NCBI GenBank assembly: GCA_012515075.1
Contig: JAAYZC010000002.1
Coordinates: 1-64,000 of the forward strand
DNA: 64,000 bases
DNA from: Thermoplasmatales archaeon
GTDB taxonomy: Archaea > Thermoplasmatota > Thermoplasmata > Methanomassiliicoccales > Methanomethylophilaceae
Direction: 5' to 3'
A program made the position numbers and the translations under genes. The notes beneath the pieces are model-generated. The model had not been told where the DNA came from. It did no database searches and worked only from the letters and a program-made list of their open reading frames with translations. Positions 8,782 through 17,071 of the stretch are shown here, in pieces; positions within the stretch are counted from its first letter, which is position 1; every line of letters begins with the position of its first letter.

Positions 8782-9433
8782 TCTCTTCACCACCCTCCTC
8801 CTCTTCTTTAAGGGATTCCAGCCTCTCCTTGACGGTGGAGCCCGCCGCCTTCGCCTTCCTCTTGCGGTAGTATGCGGCCGCGAAGCTTGCGGCCATTATA
8901 ACCAGCACCATGACCACGGATACCGCCTGGGCCGTGGAGGTGTCGCTGAAGTATGCGTAGAAAACGTTGCTGAGGACCAGCAGCGCGCCGTACTTCAAAA
9001 CGCACCCCGTTATCAGGTAGAACATGCATCTTTTGAACTCCCATTTCTCGGCTATGCTTATGAACGCACCGGTGAAGGGTATCATCGGGGCGATACGGTT
9101 CACGAGCAGCATGCGCTCATCGTGAAGGATCAGGAACCCGACGTAACGTCCGACGACCTTCTGCACGCCCCGAGGTATACGCAGATGCTCCACGATGAAG
9201 TAGAGTATCAGCACTCCGACTATCTCTCCCAGGGTGGCCGCCAGAAGCAGCTCCGCCCCGTAGAGGGCATTGCTCTGATTGCTTGTGAACGCCAGTATGA
9301 AGAATAGCTCGGGCAGAAGGGGAAAGATCATGGCGTCTATCATGAATATAACGAATATGATCGCCAGAGAGGCGAACTCCCCGCCTCCGAACAGTCCGGT
9401 CAGGAGATTCACGATCTCTTCGATGACCGACAT
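8762..9433 (-). CDS. VTT/DedA-like membrane protein
   Basis: A 223-residue integral membrane protein with about five hydrophobic segments and a charged, Lys/Glu-rich cytoplasmic tail (EEEEGGEESEDNGR). The central NRIAPMIPFTGAFI resembles the re-entrant R-x-x-P loop of VTT (SNARE-associated/DedA) proteins, some of which move lipids or polyprenyl-phosphate carriers across membranes. The start overlaps the upstream GT4 gene by 25 bp, and the end overlaps the downstream GT4 gene. A role in recycling a lipid carrier for the neighbouring transferases fits the context but is inference. Assignment to VTT is from short motif similarity only. Confidence 0.6.
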   Translation of the reverse strand: MSVIEEIVNLLTGLFGGGEFASLAIIFVIFMIDAMIFPLLPELFFILAFTSNQSNALYGAELLLAATLGEIVGVLILYFIVEHLRIPRGVQKVVGRYVGFLILHDERMLLVNRIAPMIPFTGAFISIAEKWEFKRCMFYLITGCVLKYGALLVLSNVFYAYFSDTSTAQAVSVVMVLVIMAASFAAAYYRKRKAKAAGSTVKERLESLKEEEEGGEESEDNGR

Positions 9434-10587
9434 CTCCCGCGGGCCTCCTTCCTTTCCATCTTCGAGCGTATGGCGAACTCGTATACATCAATGTGCTTAG
9501 CCGCAGAGACCTCTATTGAGAACGACTCCGCGGTCCGTCTGGCATTCCGTCTTATACCCTCTCCGGATGCCAGCGCCCTTCTTACCGCGGCGGCGCATTC
9601 CGTCCCGCCTCCGTCGAAGAGGAAGCCGTTCTCCCCGTCCTTCACGAAGTCCGCGAAGGCCCGGTGGGCGGTGCAGACGACGGGAAGACCCATGGCCATG
9701 GCCTCGAGGACCGAAAGCCCCTGGGTCTCGAACCTGGATGCCGATACGGCCACGTCGGCCGCGGCGTAGTAGGACACCAGCTCCCCGTCGGGGACGAATC
9801 CCGCGAAGAACACCCTGGAGCCCACTCCCTTCTCGGCGGCCAGAGCCCTTATGCTTTCCTCTGCGGGCCCCTTGCCCGCCATCAGAAGCACGGTGTCCTC
9901 CGGAAGATGCGCGAGAGCGTCCACGATCACCCCTATGTCCTTCTCGTAAGATATCCTGCCCACGTGTATCAGGACATTCTTGCCCTCGAGACCGTGTCTC
10001 CCCCTTATCGCCGTGCCGTCCTCCCCGGTACGGAACCTGGAGGTGTCTATGCCTGTGGGTATTATCCGGACCTCCCTCGGTCTGGCCCCTTTCGCGAGTA
10101 ACTCGTCGGCGGTCGACTGTGTCGGGGCTATGATCGCGTCAGGCCTCTTCAGGAAGTTCCTCAGATACGTCCATACCAGCCTCCCCGCCAGCTCCCTGGG
10201 CATCTTTATGGGGGAGTAGTACTCCATGGTGTCCTCCACCATGGTGTGGAAGGTTGCCACGGAGGGGATCCCCAGCTCCCTGGCGCACAGTAGCGCCTTG
10301 ACCGCCATCAGGGCTATCCCGTGTATGTGTATGACGTCGGCATCAAGGGATCCGATCACCTGCATCTTGTTGGAACGGAACAGGGGCAGATAGTATCCCG
10401 GGTAGGATCTGAACTCAGCGGCCGGGAAGTAGACCACACCGGGGAGCCTCCCGGACTCCCCGGGGTCCGGTGCCGCCACCACCACCTCGTGCCCGGCGGC
10501 CTCCAGGGCCCCTTTGGTTATGGTCAGGGACGTCACCACGCCGTCCCGTGTGGGAAAGTAGCTGTCGGTCATCATAACTATCTTCAT
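9409..10587 (-). CDS. Glycosyltransferase, GT4 family (diacylglycerol or mannosyl type)
   Basis: A 392-residue GT-B enzyme. The N-terminus MKIVMMTDSYFPTRDGVVTSL matches the subgroup of alpha-mannosyl- and diacylglycerol-glucosyltransferases (GT4). ATFHTMVEDTMEYY lies in the acceptor region, IPTGIDTSRF begins the second domain, and the EX7E motif is in SRFETQGLSVLEAMAMGLP. It is preceded by the membrane-anchored protein at 10597 (9-bp gap) and overlaps the VTT gene. A lipid acceptor is plausible because the upstream gene is a polytopic transferase, but it is not shown. Confidence 0.87.
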   Translation of the reverse strand: MKIVMMTDSYFPTRDGVVTSLTITKGALEAAGHEVVVAAPDPGESGRLPGVVYFPAAEFRSYPGYYLPLFRSNKMQVIGSLDADVIHIHGIALMAVKALLCARELGIPSVATFHTMVEDTMEYYSPIKMPRELAGRLVWTYLRNFLKRPDAIIAPTQSTADELLAKGARPREVRIIPTGIDTSRFRTGEDGTAIRGRHGLEGKNVLIHVGRISYEKDIGVIVDALAHLPEDTVLLMAGKGPAEESIRALAAEKGVGSRVFFAGFVPDGELVSYYAAADVAVSASRFETQGLSVLEAMAMGLPVVCTAHRAFADFVKDGENGFLFDGGGTECAAAVRRALASGEGIRRNARRTAESFSIEVSAAKHIDVYEFAIRSKMERKEARGRCRSSKRS

Positions 10588-10596
10588 TTCATCGCC

Positions 10597-11556
10597 TCAG
10601 ACGACCCGTTTGCCGTATACGGTCAGGGACCCCCCGATGAATATGTACAGACCCGAACCTTCGGGCACTGCCGCGAAGGAACCCGTGACCGTCCCGTTGA
10701 CGGTCCCGCCCGAATGCCCGACGATCGATGTGTCGTACGAAACGCCCGAGGCTATCGCCTGGGCCAGTGAGGAGGAGGCGTCCTTGGACAGGGAGTATCC
10801 CATGATCAGACAGCTGCCGTGCCCCATGGACGTGACGGATATGCTGCTGAACCCCCCGTCGTCGTATCCGACATACTGAGTGTCCGGCCTCCCGGTCTCC
10901 AGACCGTACAATATGGTGTTGGACTTGAGGCAGAGCAGGGCTCCCAGCTCCGATGAGCGGTCGTAGCCGCTCCAGGAACCGGAGATATTGAGACAGCCCT
11001 CGGAACCGAAGAACAGCGTCTGGTATCCGGTTACCTCGGCCACATCTTCGGGCGAGGACACATACCTCCCCAGGGCATCACCTATCCAGTAGACCGAGGA
11101 ACCGGCGTCGAACCAATCGAATATCCCGCTTTCCGACGTGCCGTCGTACAAGGTGTCCGGGAAAGCGCCCGAGCAGAACAGCAGAGAGCCGCCGGCCGAG
11201 GGGGCCAACGTCCCCATCTCTTCGGCCCCGACCAGCGTGTACGGCACAGAACCGCGCTTATCCAGCTCCAGTGTGAGCTGCCGGATGAAGGAGCTCTGGC
11301 TGCTGTGGGATATAGTCGGATTGGCGTACCCCTCATCGTAGTATATGTACAGGCGCTCCGCGTACGAGACATCCGACAGGAGTAACACGGCATACTCCGC
11401 CGGGGTGGATGAACTAACGGTGTATTCGAGGGTGTCCCCGTCTGCCTCCGCCCCGGCTTCGTAGTGATACGGGAGGGCCCAGTATGACACGGCCTGACCG
11501 AACACAAGCAGGCCGCAGAGCAGAAGGGCTGTCGAAATCAGAACCCTGTCCTTCAA
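10597..11556 (-). CDS. Membrane-anchored extracytoplasmic protein, unknown function
   Basis: A 319-residue protein with an N-terminal hydrophobic segment (about residues 5-27), a signal anchor or uncleaved signal, and no further membrane helix. The rest is rich in Gly, Ser and Tyr with several beta/alpha-looking repeats such as GGSLLFCSGAFPDTLYDG and SSVYWIGDALGRYV. The outline recalls a Rossmann-like glutamine-amidotransferase fold, but I see no catalytic Cys-His-Glu set, so I assign no function. It overlaps the upstream GT-C-like gene by 4 bp (ATGA), so its role should be tied to the same glycan pathway. Confidence 0.65.
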   Translation of the reverse strand: MKDRVLISTALLLCGLLVFGQAVSYWALPYHYEAGAEADGDTLEYTVSSSTPAEYAVLLLSDVSYAERLYIYYDEGYANPTISHSSQSSFIRQLTLELDKRGSVPYTLVGAEEMGTLAPSAGGSLLFCSGAFPDTLYDGTSESGIFDWFDAGSSVYWIGDALGRYVSSPEDVAEVTGYQTLFFGSEGCLNISGSWSGYDRSSELGALLCLKSNTILYGLETGRPDTQYVGYDDGGFSSISVTSMGHGSCLIMGYSLSKDASSSLAQAIASGVSYDTSIVGHSGGTVNGTVTGSFAAVPEGSGLYIFIGGSLTVYGKRVV

Positions 11557-12926
11557 GATGCCGCCCTCCTTTTAAGCCATGGGCGGACTATGAAACCGTA
11601 CGGTATCAGCAACAGACCCAGGGACATCACCGCGGCAGTAGCGACCATCAGAATGGACATAACATGAATGCCGAGGAACGAGGCGGATTGGAATGACAGG
11701 ATTGCCTCGACCAGGCCCCCCAAATCCAGCAGATCGGTGTATGCGGCCAGTGAGAAGAGGACAGTCCCGTTGGCCGTGACCAGGTCGTACATGGTTGCGC
11801 CCACCCCCACCAGCATCCATTGAGAAAGGAAGGCGCGTCCGTGCACCGAGATGTAGTACGCCAGGAAGGGTATGACGATGAGGGTGTACTGCGGCGACGG
11901 GGTCCATAGGAATATCACCGCAGAGGCCGGCAGGAGGAACCTCATCAACGCCGAGTCGGGATCCCCCGACTCCTTGTACTGAAGATATGCCAGACCGATG
12001 AGGGCCAGGACTATTATCGGCTGCAGGATGATGACCAGCATGAAACCCAGGGATTGCATGGAGAAGATGGACCATTCCCCCGACGAGGAGAGCCCGATGC
12101 CCATGCGGTCCGTCAGGAAGGAGAAGGAATACAGAAAGGTACCGTCCATTATCTGCGGAATGTACACCAGCACCGAAGTGATTATCAGCCCGGCCGCCAG
12201 CAGGGCAACCGCCCTGACCGCCTCCGGACGGTTGCCCCTGTTCTTCGCCAGGATGTAGGCCAGGAGGGCCAGCAGCAGGAAGCCTGGAAAAACCTTGGTC
12301 AGTATCGCCAATGCCATGGCCACGCCGCAGAGGAGGTATCTCTGCCTGCGCAGCAGGAATATCGACAGCACCATGAACAGCACGCAGAAGGTGTCGAACA
12401 TAGCCTGGACGGAGGACGCGAATATGACTATCGGGCAAAGGAACCACAGAGCGAACCCGACCGCCGCCTTGCGTTCGTCCCCGGTGTCCTCCCGAACCAT
12501 GCGGTATATGAGGTAACCCACGAGGATGTCGCAGAATATCAGGGGGAGCGTCACGATTATGTTGAACTGTATCGTCGTCACGTCGGCTATGCAGGCCCAC
12601 CAGGCATCCTGGAGCGGGAGCACCTCGTCGAAACGGGACGCCAGGGTGTCCAGACCGAATACGTCCATGATCCAGGACACCGCACCAAGTATGTACCCCC
12701 AGACCGGTGTGTAGTAGTATCCCGATATCTCGTACAGTCCGTTGCCGCTGCGGATGTTCTCTATCGTGTAAGCCCAATGTGAGACCTCATATCCGTAACT
12801 GAAGACGGGCATGAGGACGAACCTTATCAGCAGACCCGCTATGAGTATGATCACGACGGGACGTTTCAGAATGGCAACCATCCCGCCGTACCGGGCCGAT
12901 GAAGCCATCCCGGGTCCGAAATCCAT
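11553..12926 (-). CDS. Polytopic membrane glycosyltransferase (GT-C-like)
   Basis: A 457-residue protein with about ten membrane segments. After the first helix comes a large extracytoplasmic loop with NIRSGNGLYEISGYYYTPVWGYI, a layout typical of polyprenyl-phosphate-sugar-dependent GT-C mannosyltransferases (GT87/DUF2029-like). The sequence SSVQAMFDTFCVLFMVLSIFLL and ALAILTKVFPGFLL in mid-protein are also typical of that class. First gene of the operon. A TATA-like element about 24 bp before the ATG suggests a leaderless transcript. It probably transfers a lipid-linked sugar outside the membrane; donor and acceptor are unknown. Confidence 0.78.
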   Translation of the reverse strand: MDFGPGMASSARYGGMVAILKRPVVIILIAGLLIRFVLMPVFSYGYEVSHWAYTIENIRSGNGLYEISGYYYTPVWGYILGAVSWIMDVFGLDTLASRFDEVLPLQDAWWACIADVTTIQFNIIVTLPLIFCDILVGYLIYRMVREDTGDERKAAVGFALWFLCPIVIFASSVQAMFDTFCVLFMVLSIFLLRRQRYLLCGVAMALAILTKVFPGFLLLALLAYILAKNRGNRPEAVRAVALLAAGLIITSVLVYIPQIMDGTFLYSFSFLTDRMGIGLSSSGEWSIFSMQSLGFMLVIILQPIIVLALIGLAYLQYKESGDPDSALMRFLLPASAVIFLWTPSPQYTLIVIPFLAYYISVHGRAFLSQWMLVGVGATMYDLVTANGTVLFSLAAYTDLLDLGGLVEAILSFQSASFLGIHVMSILMVATAAVMSLGLLLIPYGFIVRPWLKRRAAS

Positions 12927-12993
12927 ACGACCATATCCGCTGAATGCTTATTATTTGTTAGGGGGGCCCGAGGGCCTTCGGACCTCCCGGGGA

Positions 12994-13920
12994 TCAGTTC
13001 ACGTAGTCCAGCCAGGAATCGTATTCCGGGACCTTCCCCGTGACTATGTCATGGAATCTGGCGTGGATCCTCTCGGAGACCTCTCCGACCTTGCCGTCGC
13101 CTATGGCCCTCTCATCTATGCAGGTGACCGGGGCTATCTCCGCGGCCGTCCCGGTCATGAAGACCTCGTCCGCGGTCAGAAGCTCCGTCCTGCATATGTC
13201 AGCCTCCACGACCTCATAGCCCATGTCACTGGCGACCTCGATGACAGAGTTCCTGGTTATTCCCTCCAGTATGCTGTTGGAGGGGCCGGGGGTGTAGAGC
13301 TTTCCCCGCTTGTAAATGAATATGTTCTCGCCCGTGCACTCCGCGACGTTCCCTCTGGAGTTCAGCATGACCGCCTCAGAGGCCCCGTGCTGTATCGCCT
13401 CCCTCTTTGCCAGTGTGGACGTGACGTAGGAGCCGTTGACCTTGGCCCCGGCGGGTCCGCACAGGTTATCGGGCCTCTGCCAGGAGGATATTATCAGCTT
13501 GGCGCCCTTGCTGGCGTCCTTTCCCAGGTAGTTGCCCATGTGGACCGCCGTTATGGCCATGCTGGTGGGGACTTTGACCGGGTTGAGGCCGACCTCCTCT
13601 CCGCTGAGATAGACGCAGGGCTTGACGTAGTCGACCCTTTCGTTGGCACGTATGGTCTCCTTTATGGCATCCATTATGTCATCGAAGCCGTACTGCCTGC
13701 CCTCTATGTTGAGGCTTATGGACATGACCTTGCATCCGTCCATCAGCCTCTTGACGTGGTCCTTCAGCCTGAAGACCGCGGGGCCCTTCGGAGTCTCGTA
13801 CACACGTATCCCCTCGAAGACGCCTGTACCGTAGTTCATTGCGTGGGAAAGGACGTGAACCCTCGCATCCTCCCACCTGACCATGCTTCCGTTGAGCCAA
13901 ATCTTATCTGTCTTCTCCAT
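12994..13920 (-). CDS. ilvE: Branched-chain amino acid aminotransferase
   Basis: A 308-residue class IV PLP aminotransferase for Val, Leu and Ile. The N-terminus KIWLNGSMVRWEDARVHVLSHAMNYGTGVFEGIR is characteristic. AKVNGSYVTSTLAKREA is the conserved lysine-region segment, and NVAECTGENIFIYKRGKLYTP and EVFMTGTAAEIAPV follow as in IlvE. The ORF track start is a GTG at 13929. The ATG at 13920 has AGGTG six bases upstream and gives MEKTDKIWLNG. It lies 12 bp after the ACT-domain IlvN gene and is co-transcribed with it. Confidence 0.94.
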   Translation of the reverse strand: MEKTDKIWLNGSMVRWEDARVHVLSHAMNYGTGVFEGIRVYETPKGPAVFRLKDHVKRLMDGCKVMSISLNIEGRQYGFDDIMDAIKETIRANERVDYVKPCVYLSGEEVGLNPVKVPTSMAITAVHMGNYLGKDASKGAKLIISSWQRPDNLCGPAGAKVNGSYVTSTLAKREAIQHGASEAVMLNSRGNVAECTGENIFIYKRGKLYTPGPSNSILEGITRNSVIEVASDMGYEVVEADICRTELLTADEVFMTGTAAEIAPVTCIDERAIGDGKVGEVSERIHARFHDIVTGKVPEYDSWLDYVN

Positions 13921-13932
13921 GTGAAACACCTA

Positions 13933-14295
13933 TCACAGCGCGTTTAACGCCTTGACGTACTTCTCGGGTTTTGTGCGCTCGATGATCTCCTCGACCTGGG
14001 CCGAGCCGCCGACGACGCCGACGTTGCCGCATGTGGTCGATATAAGGGCATAGGCGGACTGCCCCTCCTCATCGATTATCTGGGCGCTGGAGACGTCCTG
14101 CAGCTTGCTCACCTTGGCAAGGGCCGTGTTGGCGGCATCCTTCCCGATAACGGATAGGACGATCCTCGACTTGCCGGGCTGCTCGCATTTTCCGACGACG
14201 ATGGTCTCCACGTTGATCTTGTTGCGAGTGAACTCGCCCATGACCCTCTGCATCACGCCGAACTCGTTTTTCACGACAAGGGAAATAACGTGCAT
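13933..14295 (-). CDS. ilvN: Acetolactate synthase small subunit-like ACT protein
   Basis: A 120-residue ACT-domain protein. The N-terminus MHVISLVVKNEFGVMQRVMGEFTRNKINVETI is the regulatory ACT motif of IlvN, which confers feedback by Val. The second half is short, and a gene for the catalytic subunit IlvB is not in the window, so it is an orphan here. GAGGAGA precedes the ATG at 14295. The ORF track start at 14328 has no support. Its promoter overlaps that of the divergent GT2 gene. An alternative is a stand-alone ACT regulator, but co-transcription with ilvE favours branched-chain amino acid synthesis. Confidence 0.82.
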   Translation of the reverse strand: MHVISLVVKNEFGVMQRVMGEFTRNKINVETIVVGKCEQPGKSRIVLSVIGKDAANTALAKVSKLQDVSSAQIIDEEGQSAYALISTTCGNVGVVGGSAQVEEIIERTKPEKYVKALNAL

Positions 14296-14327
14296 TTCTG
14301 TCTCCTCTCGAACCCTGTGATTGCACA

Positions 14328-14339
14328 CTTATAATATAG
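14328..14339. promoter_or_regulatory. Shared bidirectional TATA element
   Basis: The sequence cttataatatag is almost symmetrical. It lies about 22-25 bp before the GT2 ATG (14355, +) and about 39 bp before the ilvN ATG (14295, -). One AT-rich core probably serves both divergent promoters. Confidence 0.5.
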
Positions 14340-14354
14340 TTGTTTAGTCGTGAT

Positions 14355-15122
14355 ATGGCAATGCCCCTGACCGGAGCTGAAGGTTTGTCCGAGAGCCCTT
14401 GTACCGTGATACTGCCCACATACAACGAGGAGGCTAACATTGTCCGCATGGTCGGATCCCTGAGGGAGATGTACCCCGCGTTCCGCATCCTGATAATGGA
14501 TGACAACTCCAAGGACCGCACCAGGGAGCTGACGGAGCCGCTGCTGGTGGACGGCGTGGTCCGCTTCTTCACCCGCGACCCTGCCGACAGGGGGCTCTCC
14601 GCCAGCATCTTCCAGGGCATAATGGAGACCGACACCGAGTTTTTCATAAACATGGACAGCGACTTCCAGCATCCCCCCGGGGCGTTAGGGCCGATGTTCG
14701 AGGAGCTGAGGTCCGGCGCCGACCTGTGCGTGGGCGTAAGGGCGGACCGCGGAACGGGCCTCTCCTTCATACGCTGGCTTGGATCCTGGGGCTGCCATTT
14801 CGCAGCGGTGTTCATACTTAGGTTCAGGGGGAAGAAATCCTGCGGGGACACCATGAGCGGATTGTTCGGAGGGAGGACCGCTCTGTTCAGGGAGGTCGTC
14901 GAAAGGGACGGGGCCTACTTCGAGAGAAGGGGTTTCAAGGCCCTGTTCGACCTGATGAAGAACGCTCCCGCAGACATCCGGATATCGGAGACTGAATACG
15001 AATTCGGCGAGAGACAGGGAGGGGTGTCCAAGCTCAGCCCCGCTGTGGTCACATCCTTCCTGAGACAGTGCGGCCCGGCCGGGAGGGCCCTAGCCAGAAT
15101 AGTCGGTTCCGTGCTGAGCTGA
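14355..15122 (+). CDS. Glycosyltransferase GT2, dolichyl-phosphate mannose synthase-like
   Basis: A 255-residue GT-A enzyme. Motifs are VILPTYNEEANIVRMV at the start, MDDNSKDRTREL for nucleotide binding and NMDSDFQHPPGAL with the catalytic DxD-like site, typical of polyprenyl-phosphate mannose or glucose synthases. It lacks the C-terminal membrane domain some relatives have. The ORF track start is a TTG at 14340. I prefer the ATG at 14355, because it falls at the predicted transcription start of the 14328 TATA and the transcript would be leaderless. It could make lipid-linked donors for the GT-C-like enzyme at 11553. Confidence 0.88.
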   Translation: MAMPLTGAEGLSESPCTVILPTYNEEANIVRMVGSLREMYPAFRILIMDDNSKDRTRELTEPLLVDGVVRFFTRDPADRGLSASIFQGIMETDTEFFINMDSDFQHPPGALGPMFEELRSGADLCVGVRADRGTGLSFIRWLGSWGCHFAAVFILRFRGKKSCGDTMSGLFGGRTALFREVVERDGAYFERRGFKALFDLMKNAPADIRISETEYEFGERQGGVSKLSPAVVTSFLRQCGPAGRALARIVGSVLS

Positions 15123-15127
15123 ATCAT

Positions 15128-15136
15128 ACTTTATAG
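15128..15136 (+). promoter_or_regulatory. TATA box for the GT2 gene
   Basis: The sequence actttatag lies about 27 bp before the ATG at 15159, consistent with a leaderless transcript. Confidence 0.5.
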
Positions 15137-15158
15137 AGGGTAGGCCATACGCGTTCCG

Positions 15159-16040
15159 ATGATCCCGGTCACGGTAGGGATATGCGCTTACAACGAAGCT
15201 GGAAACATAGAGCGGTCCGTGAGGTCCCTTTACTCCCAGAGGACCGACGGGATCTCCATCGAAGAGGTCATCGTCGTCTCCAGCGGGAGCACGGACGGCA
15301 CCGATTCCATCGTTAGACGCCTGCTTCCCGAATACGGTAACCTAAGGCTTCTGTGCCAGGAGAGGAGGGAAGGTAAGAATTCCGCTATAAACCTCCTCCT
15401 GGATTCCAAAAGCACGGAGATCGTCGTTCTTCTCAACGCGGACAACGCCTTCGGCTCGGAGAACTCCCTCCGGGAGCTTCTCGCTCCGTTCAGGGATCCG
15501 AGGACGGGGATTACGGGGGGGCACCCCGTGCCCACCAACGACCCCAGGGAGCTGGTGGGATTCGCCTCGCATATGGTCTGGAGCATGCACCACCACACCT
15601 CGATGGTCTTTCCGAAGATAGGGGAGCTGGTGGCCTTCCGGGATATCGGGACCCGCCTTCCTGTGGACTCACAGTCAGACGAGGACATGCTCAGGATGGA
15701 GCTGGAGAGGAACGGCTACATCTCCGCTTACTCACCGGACGCCGTGATACTCAACCGCGGCCCCGATACGGTGCAGGATTTCGTCAAGCAGAGGACCAGG
15801 GTGAACATAGGCGAGCGTTACATGAAGAAGAACTTCGACTATGACATACCGACCTGGAACTACGGGCTGCTCGCCCGTGCGGCCCTGGGGATGATCCGGG
15901 ATCTCGGTCCCCATCCGTTCAAGATAGCTTTCGCGGCATCCCTGGAGATTGTGTCACGGGGCAGGGCCTCGTTCTACGTGTCCTCCAACAGAGGGGACAT
16001 GAGCGTCTGGGACCCGGTCGGCACCACGAAGAGGCTGTAG
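15159..16040 (+). CDS. Glycosyltransferase GT2
   Basis: A 293-residue GT-A family 2 enzyme with VGICAYNEAGNIERSVRSL at the start, VVSSGSTDGTDSIV in the nucleotide site and LLNADNAFGSENSLREL as the DxD region. A weakly hydrophobic C-terminal stretch is seen but no clear membrane helix. It ends with TAG, one of only two TAG stops seen in the window. Read-through would enter sequence antisense to the GmhA-GmhB gene, so I take TAG as a true stop. The acceptor is unknown; the heptose operon lies 2 bp downstream on the other strand. Confidence 0.87.
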   Translation: MIPVTVGICAYNEAGNIERSVRSLYSQRTDGISIEEVIVVSSGSTDGTDSIVRRLLPEYGNLRLLCQERREGKNSAINLLLDSKSTEIVVLLNADNAFGSENSLRELLAPFRDPRTGITGGHPVPTNDPRELVGFASHMVWSMHHHTSMVFPKIGELVAFRDIGTRLPVDSQSDEDMLRMELERNGYISAYSPDAVILNRGPDTVQDFVKQRTRVNIGERYMKKNFDYDIPTWNYGLLARAALGMIRDLGPHPFKIAFAASLEIVSRGRASFYVSSNRGDMSVWDPVGTTKRL

Positions 16041-16042
16041 GA

Positions 16043-17071
16043 TCAGCCTATTATCTCATCCACGGCATCGGCGAACGTGAACGACTCCGAGACCTTGATG
16101 GTCCTGCATCCGAGCCGTCTGCCGAACTCTACGTCCTTGTCCTTGTCGCCTATCATGTAGGATGACCTGGTGTCTATCCCGTGCTTCGCCACGGCCTGCT
16201 CGCCCATCCCGATCTCCGGCTTACGGCATAAGCACAGGTCATCAGGATGGTGCGGGCAGAAGAGCACGTCGTCTATGCGTCCGCCCCCGGCCGCCACCTC
16301 GACCCTCATCTTCTCGTGTATACTCTCAAGTATCCCAGCGTCCAGAATCCCTCTGGCCACACCCGACTGGTTCGTTACGACTATCACGAGGTACCCTGCG
16401 CGGTTGAGGCGCGCTATCGACTCGGGTACTCCGGGGAAGAGATGGAAATCCCCCGGGTCCCTGCAGTAGGGAACGTCCTTGGCTATGGTGTCGTCCCTGT
16501 CGATGAAGACCGCCTTCTTCCCGTACATGCCGCGCTCCACGAGGCCGCACATAATATGGCAGGAGACGACGTAGCCCTCCTGGACCCTGGGAGTCTCCGT
16601 GGAGGGTATCACCACGGCGTGGTCCGCTATCTCCCTCATCCTTCCGCAGTCTCCTGTGAAGGATATGGTGCAGGCGCCCAGCTCCTTCGCCTTCTCCATC
16701 GCCAGTATGACGTTCCTGGAGTTCCCGGATGTGGACAGGCCTACGACGGCGTCCCCGCTGCGGCAGAATGCCTCTATCTGCCTCTCGAACACGCGGTCGT
16801 AGGAGTAGTCATTGGCTATGGCCGTGATCGGCGCTACGTTGGAAAGGCACACCCCCGGCATCGCCGGACGTTCGAGCATGTACCTTCCGGACAGCTCGGC
16901 CGCTATGTGCTGCGCATCGGCCGACGAACCCCCGTTCCCCATGAATATGGCCTGACCGCCGTTCCTGAGCGATTCTATTATTATGTCCGCGGCCTCTATT
17001 ATCTGCAAAGGGTCTATGCGAGATATGACCCCGGAGCTTCTGACGAGCTCGTTGACGACCAGTTCCTTCAT
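16043..17071 (-). CDS. gmhAB: Fused sedoheptulose-7-phosphate isomerase / heptose bisphosphate phosphatase (GmhA-GmhB)
   Basis: A 342-residue two-domain protein. Residues 1-185 are a SIS-fold GmhA that isomerises sedoheptulose 7-phosphate to D-glycero-D-manno-heptose 7-phosphate, with GNGGSSADAQHIAAEL near residue 45 and LSTSGNS near 112. Residues 186-342 are a HAD-IIIA GmhB phosphatase that removes the 7-phosphate of heptose 1,7-bisphosphate. It has FIDRDDTIAKD near 189 (DRDDT in place of the usual DRDGT), a zinc site C272-x-H274...C280-x-C282 and MIGDKDKDVEFG near 306. The start overlaps the HddA stop (ATGA). The two steps it catalyses flank the HddA kinase step, so the fusion joins non-consecutive reactions. 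Confidence 0.92.
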   Translation of the reverse strand: MKELVVNELVRSSGVISRIDPLQIIEAADIIIESLRNGGQAIFMGNGGSSADAQHIAAELSGRYMLERPAMPGVCLSNVAPITAIANDYSYDRVFERQIEAFCRSGDAVVGLSTSGNSRNVILAMEKAKELGACTISFTGDCGRMREIADHAVVIPSTETPRVQEGYVVSCHIMCGLVERGMYGKKAVFIDRDDTIAKDVPYCRDPGDFHLFPGVPESIARLNRAGYLVIVVTNQSGVARGILDAGILESIHEKMRVEVAAGGGRIDDVLFCPHHPDDLCLCRKPEIGMGEQAVAKHGIDTRSSYMIGDKDKDVEFGRRLGCRTIKVSESFTFADAVDEIIG

